From Desulfobacteraceae bacterium (GTDB taxonomy: Bacteria; Desulfobacterota; Desulfobacteria; Desulfobacterales; Desulfosalsimonadaceae), in contig JAIPES010000001.1 of the NCBI GenBank assembly GCA_021737045.1, forward strand, positions 21,589-85,588: DNA of 64,000 bases. Direction: 5' to 3'. Under the pieces are notes generated by a model. It had not been told where the DNA came from, did not search any database, and saw nothing but the letters and a program-made list of their open reading frames with translations. The translations under genes and the position numbers were made by a program. Positions 29,501 to 37,701 of the stretch are shown here, piece after piece (the stretch's first letter is position 1; every line of letters begins with the position of its first letter).

Positions 29501-30005
29501 AGGGGGTCCAGATATGAGCCGGGATCAGAAAACCCGATTCATGGGTTTCAAGCACGATTTCCAGCAGGCGTTTGGAATCCAGGCCCAGGATGGGCCGGCC
29601 GTCTGCCTTGAGGTTGCCGATCTGCGAAAGCCGGGCGTTGAATTTTTCCACATGGGACAGTTTGGGGAAAAACACCACATGGTGAAGTTTTCGCGTAACC
29701 CCGCCCTTTTTATAAATGTTGCTGATCTCGGTGCTCAAAACAAAGCGCACCGGATAACCGCCGGCCACGGAAATCTGTTTTTCGCACTGCTGTTCCGGGT
29801 CGTCTTTGAGCTTGAACAGGCCCTGTTCGGCGGGCTCCAGGTATTGCCGGATTTCATCGAGCCATTGGGGATGGGTGTAATCCCCTGTGGCCACCAAGGT
29901 GATGCCCTTTTGCCGGGCGGCCATGTACAAATGGGGAAAATCCAGGTTTTTGGCCGTTGCCCTGGAAAAGCGGGAATGAATGTGCAGATCAGCGATATAT
30001 TTCAT
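26598..30005 (-). CDS. EndoQ-like PHP-domain nuclease fused to UvrD/PcrA-type SF1 helicase
   Basis: N-term [18 protein letters not shown]...[10 protein letters not shown]...[37 protein letters not shown]; C-term [83 protein letters not shown]. Confidence 0.9.
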   Translation of the reverse strand: [1135 protein letters not shown]

Positions 30006-30051
30006 GGCCTGATTTTTTATCACACTGCCCGGAAGACTTCAAGGCAGGGTT

Positions 30052-30107
30052 GGCCGCAGGGCTTTCTTCCTGCAAAAACAGCGGACGCGGTAAAAAGCTT
30101 TTTACGG
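30052..30107 (-). repeat. Interspersed repeat family C, copy 3
   Basis: Reverse complement CCGTAAAAAGCTTTTTACCGCGTCCGCTGTTTTTGCAGGAAGAAAGCCCTGCGGCC. Confidence 0.75.
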
Positions 30108-30108
30108 T

Positions 30109-30204
30109 TTTCGCATGAGCAGTCCCGGGTGGCAGCTTGCTCCCTGCTGACCGCTGGCGCGCTCAATGCGACTCGCAAGCTACCCCCGGTCCTGCTCATG
30201 GCCA
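30109..30204 (+). repeat. Conserved-core/variable-arm hairpin, copy 2
   Basis: TTTCGC-[ATGAGCAGTCCCGGGTGGC]-AGCTTGCTCCCTGCTGACCGCTGGCGCGCTCAATGCGACTCGCAAGCT-[ACCCCCGGTCCTGCTCAT]-GGCC. Confidence 0.9.
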
Positions 30205-30316
30205 GCCATCGTGTCAATTGCGGGTATCCGGGAAAAGTTCCCGGGGAAAATTTTCAGGGAGTTTTTGCAGATGGGTTAGATGTCATTAATTGACCTCACC
30301 GCGCTTGCAGAAAGTT

Positions 30317-30414
30317 GGCCATGGGGCTGGGCGGGCGGCGGTTTACGAGTCGCATTGAGCGCGCCAGCGGTCAGCAGAGAGAAAATCGCCGCCTGCCCAG
30401 CCCCATGCGAAAAC
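30317..30414 (-). repeat. Conserved-core/variable-arm hairpin, copy 3 (reverse orientation)
   Basis: GGCC-ATGGGGCTGGGCGGGCGGCG ... GAGTCGCATTGAGCGCGCCAGCGGTCAGCAG ... CGCCGCCTGCCCAGCCCCAT-GCGAAAA. Confidence 0.9.
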
Positions 30415-30553
30415 CCCGCCAATCTTTCGATCGGGAAGAGAATTTCGGGCAGGCCCGGTGTAGAGGCTATGTGGTGGGGTTGCTCAATAAAGACAAACTC
30501 CGGCCTGAAAAAAGACTTGCCTGGAAAACCGGGGGCGGGTTATGAAGTGAACT

Positions 30554-31219
30554 TTGATACAAATCCCCCACTCAAATGAAATGGATGAATTTATGCAGCT
30601 TTTGGCTTCCACCCTTTCCGTGACCCGCTACCGGGTCCAGGGGAAACCGGCCGAGCCGGTGATGGACACGGTCCGAAACGGGCTCAAAGATCAGATGATC
30701 CGGGAGATCGACAATGATCCGGCCCAGAAAAGCATCGGATGGACCGAATCGGCCCGGCCCTTTGCCCCGGATTTTGAGTCCGCCCAGTTCATGTTCGGCA
30801 ATCATCTGGTGTTTTCCCTGCGCATGGACAAAAAATCGGTACCTGCAAAGATCGTTGCCAAGCATGTGAACATGGCCACAGCCAAACGCCTGGCCGATAA
30901 CGGCCAGAGCCATTTGTCAAAAAACGAAAAGCGCCAGATCAAGGACGAGGTCCTCCACCGGCTCTATACCCGGGTGCCGGCCACGCCCAATGTCTATGAC
31001 CTGGCCTGGGACATGGAGGCCGGGGTTTTGTGGTTTTTCTCCAATTTGAAAGAGGCCAACGAGGAGCTGGAAACCCTGTTTTCAAAGTCGTTCCGGATTT
31101 CGCTGATCCGGATGTTTCCCTATACAGAGGCTGATCTGGCCGCCGGGCTTTCAGATCATCAGCGCGATGCCTTAAAGCAGTCCGGACCCGCCCTGTTTTC
31201 CGGAGGTGGCCATGCTTGA
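30554..31219 (+). CDS. RdgC-like protein, N-terminal part (true start probably at an internal ATG)
   Basis: VTRYRVQGKP...SIGWTES...HLVFSLRMDKKSVPAKIVAKHVNMATAK...LSKNEKRQIKDEVLHRLYTRVPATPNVYDLAWDMEAGVLWFFSNLKEANEELETLFSKSF. Confidence 0.7.
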   Translation: MIQIPHSNEMDEFMQLLASTLSVTRYRVQGKPAEPVMDTVRNGLKDQMIREIDNDPAQKSIGWTESARPFAPDFESAQFMFGNHLVFSLRMDKKSVPAKIVAKHVNMATAKRLADNGQSHLSKNEKRQIKDEVLHRLYTRVPATPNVYDLAWDMEAGVLWFFSNLKEANEELETLFSKSFRISLIRMFPYTEADLAAGLSDHQRDALKQSGPALFSGGGHA

Positions 31220-31751
31220 TGTCTCTGTTGCCTATAACCGTTACAAGTTTCTGGGTCACGAGTTTCTGACCTGGCTGTGGTACATGATTGACACGGATTT
31301 TGAGGCCCTGCAGAAGGCGGATCCGGAAATGGACGCCCTTGCCATCGGCAACCGGATCGTGCTGGAAAACCACCGGCACAACCAGGATGAAACCATCACC
31401 ATCCGGGGCGACGGCGCGGGCCTGGAAGAAGGCGTCATGGCCCTGACCAAGGGGGCCAAGGTCACGGAAATGCATCTGATTTTCCGGGCCGGGGAACTGG
31501 AGTGGCGGTTTTCGGTCAAGGGCGAAAGCCTGAGCATCAGCAGCCTGAAAACCCCGCAGACGGCAAAGCTGGAATCTGCTGAGGATATTGAGGGTGCGGT
31601 GCTGGAGAAAATTTATCTGGTGGAACGCGTGGTCAAACTGGTGGAGCAGTTGTATGCGCAGTTTGCAAAACAGCGGTTTGACCCGGACTGGGACAACAAA
31701 GTCGTGCACCGGATCATGGCCTGGATACGGCAGGGTCCGGCAGCGGATTAG
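31212..31751 (+). CDS. RdgC-like protein, C-terminal part encoded as a separate overlapping ORF
   Basis: FLGHEFLTWLWYMIDTD...NRIVLENH...; GGAGGTGGCCATG start; ATG at 31212 overlaps the upstream stop at 31217-31219. Confidence 0.65.
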   Translation: MLDVSVAYNRYKFLGHEFLTWLWYMIDTDFEALQKADPEMDALAIGNRIVLENHRHNQDETITIRGDGAGLEEGVMALTKGAKVTEMHLIFRAGELEWRFSVKGESLSISSLKTPQTAKLESAEDIEGAVLEKIYLVERVVKLVEQLYAQFAKQRFDPDWDNKVVHRIMAWIRQGPAAD

Positions 31752-31785
31752 CATTGCGCCCGGATCCGGGGTGTTGAATCTTCTT

Positions 31786-32343
31786 TTAGAAGAACAGATC
31801 CGCAATCAGAATCCGCGTGCCAATGGCTACGAGGATGATGCCGCCGGTCATTTCCATGCGCGGGCCGAATCTGCGGCCGAAAATACGGCCCAGGCGGATG
31901 CCGGCAAGGGACATGGCCGAAGTGATCACCCCGATCATGATGCTTGGATACCAGATGTCCACATTCATCATGGCAAGGGAAAAACCCACGGCCAGGGCAT
32001 CAATGCTGGTGGCCACAGACAGCATCACCAGTGTCAGCCCCCGGGAGGGATCTTTTTTGATTTGCTCAGATGGGTTTTCAAGGCTGCCGCGGATCATGCG
32101 CAGGCCAACAAACATCAGCAGGCCAAAGGCCACCCAGTGATCCACCGCAGATACCAGGTGGGCAATCCGGGACCCGGCATACCAGCCGAGTACCGGCATC
32201 ATGAACTGGAACAGGCCGAAATGAAAGGAAAGCCGGAATATGGCCCTGGGATGCAGTCTGCCGGCGGTGCCGGCGGCCACGGACACGGCAAAGGCGTCCA
32301 TGGCCAGGGACAGGGCAATGAGTATGATTTCAGCGATATTCAT
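31786..32343 (-). CDS. mntP: MntP-family manganese efflux pump
   Basis: ALSLAMDAFAVSVAAG...ATSIDALAVGFSLA; six TM stretches. Confidence 0.9.
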   Translation of the reverse strand: MNIAEIILIALSLAMDAFAVSVAAGTAGRLHPRAIFRLSFHFGLFQFMMPVLGWYAGSRIAHLVSAVDHWVAFGLLMFVGLRMIRGSLENPSEQIKKDPSRGLTLVMLSVATSIDALAVGFSLAMMNVDIWYPSIMIGVITSAMSLAGIRLGRIFGRRFGPRMEMTGGIILVAIGTRILIADLFF

Positions 32344-32451
32344 CAGCGCGCAGGCCGGATTTCTATGATGCGTTGTTTGCCTGTGTGATTGTCTGCATTT
32401 GTGAGGTATCAATATAAATTGGAAATATCAACCAGGAAAGGAGCAGGATGT

Positions 32452-33702
32452 ATGAAAGATGTGGTGATTGTATCTGCATGCCGAACCCCGATCGGCACCT
32501 TAGGCGGAACGCTCAAGAGCCTTACCGGTGCGCATCTGGCCTCGGTGACAATGAAGGAAGCCGTTGAGCGGGCGGGAATTTCGCCTGAAATCATTGATGA
32601 TGTGCGTTACGGGTGCTGTATGGAGCCGGTGGACGCATTAAACGTCACCCGGGTGGCCTGGCTTCTGGCCGGCTTTCCCGATAGTGTACCCGCTGTAACC
32701 CTTAATCGCGTCTGCATTTCCGGCATGGAGGCGGTGCTCTCCGGTGCGGCCATGATCCAGGCGGAAATGGCGGATGTGATCCTGGCCGGCGGCGTGGAGC
32801 ACATGTCCGGCGTGCCCTATGTGGTAGAAGAAGCCCGTTGGGGATGCCGGCTTCAGGATCAGACCTTCAAGGACGCGCTGATCCATGGGCTGCACTGCGG
32901 CTCCCATATTATCCCGCACCCGGAAGACGGGCCGGTCAATGCAGATGAGCCGCCCCTTTCGTATTTCAAGGGCAAACCCTATATCATGGGCCACACTGCG
33001 GAGTTTATTGCCCAGCACATGGGCATTTCCCGGGAAGAAATGGACGATGTGGCCCTGCGGAGCCATAACAACGCCGAGCGGGCCAATCAGGACGGCTCCT
33101 TTACCGAAGAAACCGTGCCCGTGTCCGTGCCCCGGCGCAAAAAAGATCCCCTGGTTTTTGCCCATGACGAGCATTTCCGGCCGGGCCTGACAATGGACGA
33201 TCTTCAAAAACTGCCCCCGGCTTTCGTGCCCAAGACCGGCACGGTCACGGCCGGCAATTCCAGCGGAATCAATGACGGCTCTGCGGCCATGGTGATCATG
33301 AGCGCAGACAAAGCCAAAGAACTGGGCTTAACCCCGCTGGCAAAAATCCGGGCCACCGGAAAGGGCGCCTGTCATCCCTCGGTGATGGGGTTGTCTCCGG
33401 TCCCGGCCGTCAAGGACCTGGTGGCCAAAAGCGGCATTCAGACAGATGATTTCGAGTTGATTGAGGTGAATGAAGCCTTTGCTGCCCAGTACCTGGGCTG
33501 CGAAAAAGACCTGGGATTGAATCGGGAAATCACCAACGTCAACGGCTCGGGCATCGGGCTGGGTCATCCCGTGGGCGCCACCGGGGCCCGGATCATGGTC
33601 ACCCTGATCCATGCCCTTCGCAAACAGGGCAAAACCCTGGGGCTTGCCACCCTGTGCGGCGGCGGCGGGGTTTCCATGGCAACAGCGCTTGAGATTCTGT
33701 AA
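32452..33702 (+). CDS. Acetyl-CoA acetyltransferase/thiolase
   Basis: VSACRTPIGTLGG, LNRVCISGMEA, GGVEHMS, NVNGSGIGLGHPVGATGARI, LCGGGGVSMA. Confidence 0.93.
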   Translation: MKDVVIVSACRTPIGTLGGTLKSLTGAHLASVTMKEAVERAGISPEIIDDVRYGCCMEPVDALNVTRVAWLLAGFPDSVPAVTLNRVCISGMEAVLSGAAMIQAEMADVILAGGVEHMSGVPYVVEEARWGCRLQDQTFKDALIHGLHCGSHIIPHPEDGPVNADEPPLSYFKGKPYIMGHTAEFIAQHMGISREEMDDVALRSHNNAERANQDGSFTEETVPVSVPRRKKDPLVFAHDEHFRPGLTMDDLQKLPPAFVPKTGTVTAGNSSGINDGSAAMVIMSADKAKELGLTPLAKIRATGKGACHPSVMGLSPVPAVKDLVAKSGIQTDDFELIEVNEAFAAQYLGCEKDLGLNREITNVNGSGIGLGHPVGATGARIMVTLIHALRKQGKTLGLATLCGGGGVSMATALEIL

Positions 33703-33742
33703 CAGGCAAGGTTGGACAAAAGCGATGTAACGCATTTTCCGC

Positions 33743-33776
33743 AAAGGGGGGGGTTGTTTTTCCACCCCGCCTTTTT
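33743..33776. terminator. Bidirectional terminator-like hairpin between convergent genes
   Basis: AAAGGGGGGGGTTGTTTTTCCACCCCGCCTTTTT. Confidence 0.6.
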
Positions 33777-33783
33777 CGGATTC

Positions 33784-34230
33784 TTACGTGTATTCGGGCG
33801 ACTGCTGCTGCGCGGAGTCGATCAGGTCTTTTACGACATTGAGCAGAGGCGGCTGCAGGTGCCGCCATTTGGGATGTATGGCCCGCCCCTGGTCCCAGAC
33901 AAAATCCACGGCCACGTATTGCTCCGGGATTTCGTATTCGTTTCGCATGCCGTAGCGCACCGGGGGGTAATATTCCACATACAGCATCCGGTTGAAATCA
34001 ATGGAGAAGTCCTGAATCACCCTGGTGGCAATATGGCCGGCACAGGACCGCACCGACATTTTGCTGTCGGCCACATCTGACACCACCACCACCTTGGGCC
34101 GCAACACCGTCACTCGTTTTTCCATATCCGTCTGCCTGCGGTCAAAAATCCAAAGCCGGCATTTCCCGCTGGCCAGGCGCAGCTTGCCGCCCCAGCCCTC
34201 CCATTCGTAAATGTCGTTGTAAATCAGCAT
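33784..34230 (-). CDS. Conserved hypothetical protein
   Basis: MLIYNDIYEWEGWGGKLRLASGKCRLWIFDRRQ...; coherent 149-aa ORF in its own position. Confidence 0.6.
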   Translation of the reverse strand: MLIYNDIYEWEGWGGKLRLASGKCRLWIFDRRQTDMEKRVTVLRPKVVVVSDVADSKMSVRSCAGHIATRVIQDFSIDFNRMLYVEYYPPVRYGMRNEYEIPEQYVAVDFVWDQGRAIHPKWRHLQPPLLNVVKDLIDSAQQQSPEYT

Positions 34231-34350
34231 ACCTCTGGTCATTATCTCCTTGACAACAATGTGGTGATGCAGGCACTTACTATACGTTTCATCCAGGATG
34301 CTTTTCTGGAAATCTTTTTATTTCTTAGAAAATAAGGATGCAAGTGCCGG

Positions 34351-35532
34351 ATGGCAAATGAATCACACAAACAAGCCCGGGGTGTCACCCGCCTGACGAT
34401 TGACGGCAAAGAAATCGTGCTGGTGGGCACCGCCCATGTATCCCGGGAAAGCGCGGAACTGGCCGAATCGGTAATCCATGAGGAAAAGCCCGATACCGTG
34501 TGCGTGGAGCTTTGCGCCTCCCGGCACCAGTCCATCCGCAACAGCGCCCAGTGGCGGCAGATGGATATCATCAAGGTGGTCCGGGAAAAAAAGGCCTTTG
34601 TGCTTCTGGTCAACATGATGCTCACCGCGTTTCAACGCCGCATCGGCAAAAAACTCGGGGTTCGGCCCGGCGAGGAAATGATCCGGGCCCTGGATGCGGC
34701 CGAGGCCGCCGGCGCCGGGGTCTGCCTGGCAGACCGGGATATCACGGTAACCCTTTCACGCACCTGGCGCAGCACGAGCTTCTGGAACAAAATCAAGCTG
34801 TTTTTTCAGCTTCTGATGTCCATGGGCGGCATTGATGATATTGACGAGCAGGCCATTGAAGAGATGAAGCAGGAAGACATCCTCCAGAGCCTGCTCTCGG
34901 AACTGGAAAAATCCCATCCCTCCATCCGGCAGATCTTAATCGACGAACGGGACCGGTACCTGGCCCACAGGATACGGCATGCAGAAGGCCAAAAGATCGT
35001 GGCCGTGGTGGGTGCCGGGCATGTGCCGGGCATCAGCAAATATCTTTTTGACGACATCGATCCCGTCCCCCTGGAAAGGGTGCCGCCCCGGGGCAAAAGC
35101 CTGGTGGTGCTCAAATGGTTGCTTCCCCTGGCCATTTTATTGGCCATTCTGGTCGGTTTTTTTTTCGGCGGCGCCCAGACGGGCAAGTCCATGGTTTTCT
35201 GGTGGGTGGCGGCCAATGCGGTTTTTGCCGGTATCGGCACCGCAGCGGCGTTCGGACATCCTTTGACCATACTCTCTGCCATTGGTGCGGCTCCACTTAC
35301 CTCATTGAATCCCATGATTGCTGCAGGCTGGGTGGCCGGTCTTGTGGAGGCGGGCTTGCGCAAGCCCAAGGTGGGGGACCTGGAGGATCTGTCCTCGGAT
35401 ATTTTGTCCATCCGGGGGTTCTGGCGCAACAAGGTCACCCGGATTCTTCTGGTTGTGGTGTTTGCCAATATTGGCAGCATGGTGGGCACTTTTGTGGCCC
35501 TGCCGCTGATGGCCCGGGTGCTCGGGGCCTGA
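34351..35532 (+). CDS. TraB/PrgY-family protein
   Basis: VLVGTAHVSRESAELAESVIHEEKPDTVCVELC...VAVVGAGHVPGI; C-terminal TM segments. Confidence 0.88.
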   Translation: MANESHKQARGVTRLTIDGKEIVLVGTAHVSRESAELAESVIHEEKPDTVCVELCASRHQSIRNSAQWRQMDIIKVVREKKAFVLLVNMMLTAFQRRIGKKLGVRPGEEMIRALDAAEAAGAGVCLADRDITVTLSRTWRSTSFWNKIKLFFQLLMSMGGIDDIDEQAIEEMKQEDILQSLLSELEKSHPSIRQILIDERDRYLAHRIRHAEGQKIVAVVGAGHVPGISKYLFDDIDPVPLERVPPRGKSLVVLKWLLPLAILLAILVGFFFGGAQTGKSMVFWWVAANAVFAGIGTAAAFGHPLTILSAIGAAPLTSLNPMIAAGWVAGLVEAGLRKPKVGDLEDLSSDILSIRGFWRNKVTRILLVVVFANIGSMVGTFVALPLMARVLGA

Positions 35533-35545
35533 CAGGTCCGGCCCG

Positions 35546-36349
35546 TTAGGGCTGTATAATCTTTACCACCCGTCTTTGATACACCCGCCCGCCGGGCAGG
35601 GTGTGGGAGGTGTTGACCACCTCCAGCCGGTTTTGGGCAAACAGCCCGATGCATTCCGGATAAAGCGCCCATTCCCGGGTCAGGCCCTTTTTTTTTACGT
35701 CAGCAAGGGTGTCGGTTTCTTCGATGGCAAAACAGCGCTGGCCGATAATGGGCCCGGAATCCTCGCCGTAATCAATGAAATGCACCGTGCACCCGCCCAC
35801 CTTGCAGCCGTAGCGGAAGGTGTCGCCATACCCGTCAGTGCCGGAAAACGCCGGCAGAAGTGCCGGGTGAATATTCATGATCCGGGGCCGGGCCGGGTCC
35901 GTGTTGACCCGGTCGATGAAATAGGGGGAAAGATTGCGCATAAACCCGGCAAGCACCAGCAGGTCAAATGGGTAGGGACGCATTTGTTGAATCAAGGCGG
36001 CTTCGGCAATGGCTCTTGTGCGCAAAAAAGTCCGAACCTTTTGCGCCTCTGCATCTGCGCTGAAAAAAGACTGTTTGGCCAGGATTTCCGCTTCGTTGAA
36101 ATCCGGCGGCAGGGTTTGGGGCCGGGGACCGGCACGGTAATCCCGGATGATTTTTTTGTAGTTTACCACAAACGTGGCAATGCCGCGTTTGCCGGCTTTT
36201 TTCAGGCCGGCGGATTCGGGGTTGTCCGAGCCGGTAAATACCACCTGTCCGTTGATCTGTCCGGTTTCACAGGCCCTTAAAATGGCTTCCAGATTGGTGC
36301 CCGATCCGCTGATCAGTGCACCGATACGAAGTCGGGATGGTGTTTGCAC
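35546..36349 (-). CDS. purN: Phosphoribosylglycinamide formyltransferase-like
   Basis: RIGALISGSGTNLEAIL, LAGFMRNLSPYFID, IMNIHPALLPAFSGTDGYGDTFRYGCKVGGCTVHFIDYGEDSGPII. Confidence 0.9.
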   Translation of the reverse strand: MQTPSRLRIGALISGSGTNLEAILRACETGQINGQVVFTGSDNPESAGLKKAGKRGIATFVVNYKKIIRDYRAGPRPQTLPPDFNEAEILAKQSFFSADAEAQKVRTFLRTRAIAEAALIQQMRPYPFDLLVLAGFMRNLSPYFIDRVNTDPARPRIMNIHPALLPAFSGTDGYGDTFRYGCKVGGCTVHFIDYGEDSGPIIGQRCFAIEETDTLADVKKKGLTREWALYPECIGLFAQNRLEVVNTSHTLPGGRVYQRRVVKIIQP

Positions 36350-36380
36350 GGTTTTTTTCTTCCCTGGTTGTTCTCACTGC

Positions 36381-36409
36381 TTGACACAGTTATGCCGATA
36401 CATTAAAGA
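36381..36409 (+). promoter_or_regulatory. Possible sigma70 promoter for mazG
   Basis: TTGACA, 17-nt spacer, TAAAGA (weak -10). Confidence 0.35.
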
Positions 36410-36538
36410 ATGTGACTTCTTAGGCGATGATGCGGATATCATCCATGTTGAAATGCGTATAAAAAAAAACTTTTTTTGTAAACAAGGAATCCGGGCGCAC
36501 AATCGCTTCAGGCGGTCCGCCCGGTCAAGGAAAGCGAT

Positions 36539-37303
36539 ATGAAGGAAATGGACCGGCTGGTTGGCATTATGGAAACGCTGCGGGCCCCGGGGGGGTGTCC
36601 CTGGGATGCCGCGCAGGACCACGAAAGTCTGGTGCCCGCCTTAATCGAGGAAGCTTATGAACTGGCCGAAGCCATTGAATCCGGCGATTCGGCCGCCATG
36701 GCCGAAGAACTCGGCGATGTGCTGCTGCAGGTGGTGTTCCACAGCATCATCGGCCGGGAGCAAGGCGCATTCAGTCTTTCCGATGTCATCGGGCAGCTCT
36801 GTCAAAAGCTGATTTATCGCCACCCCCACGTGTTTGGCCAAACCCGCGTCGCGGATGCCATGGAAGTGGCCCGTAACTGGGATCAGCTGAAAAACGGTGA
36901 AAAGGGCAAAACAGACAGAACGGGTATTTCCGACGGCATTCCCTTGAGACTGCCGGCGTTGATGTATGCGGCCAAGCTTCAGACCCGTGCGGCCAAAACC
37001 GGCTTTGACTGGGCCGATGCCGCGGGGGTGATGGAAAAAATCCAGGAGGAAGCCGATGAAACCCGGGCCGCCCTGGAGGCCCGGGATCAATCGGATGCCG
37101 CAGATGAAATCGGGGATTTGATTTTTTCCGCGGTCAATCTGGCAAGAAAGCTCGGCATTGATCCGGAGGCCACGGTGCGCCGGGTAAATCGCAGGTTTGC
37201 AGATCGGTTTGCCCGGATTGAAAAGGCTGCTGCAGACCGGGGCATTTCTGTTGCAGATATTCCCATGGATGAAAAGGAGCGTATCTGGCAGAAGGCCAAG
37301 TAA
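36539..37303 (+). CDS. mazG: Nucleoside triphosphate pyrophosphohydrolase
   Basis: LRAPGGCPWDAAQDHESLVPALIEEAYELAEAIE...EELGDVLLQVVFHS...RHPHVFG. Confidence 0.95.
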   Translation: MKEMDRLVGIMETLRAPGGCPWDAAQDHESLVPALIEEAYELAEAIESGDSAAMAEELGDVLLQVVFHSIIGREQGAFSLSDVIGQLCQKLIYRHPHVFGQTRVADAMEVARNWDQLKNGEKGKTDRTGISDGIPLRLPALMYAAKLQTRAAKTGFDWADAAGVMEKIQEEADETRAALEARDQSDAADEIGDLIFSAVNLARKLGIDPEATVRRVNRRFADRFARIEKAAADRGISVADIPMDEKERIWQKAK

Positions 37304-37701
37304 AAAAACGGCCCTTTCCGTATCCGGACCGTATTTTTTGCAGCGCGAACGGCCTGTTTTCATTTGAAGTGTTTATGCATTTATTGCAGTGGGTTATAAC
37401 AAAGTGCCCCGGAACCGCCATGGGCCGGATGACAGCCGCGTGAATGTTTTTTTTTGGCGGATGATAAAAAAAATGACAAAGGCATTTATTTAAAATTTCA
37501 GTAGTTATGTGCATATGTTCAAAAAATGTTTTTTGTTGTCTTGACAAGCCCTTAGCAGGGTGTTTTGATACTTTTTTTAAAAAATTGATGAAGACGTTAC
37601 CCATGCAAAACATATTGCAATTATTACGTATCGGGTTTATCCATCCTTAAACCGTGCCCGTGGGGCCTGGGGATAACTGCCTTACACAATGAGGTTCGAT
37701 T

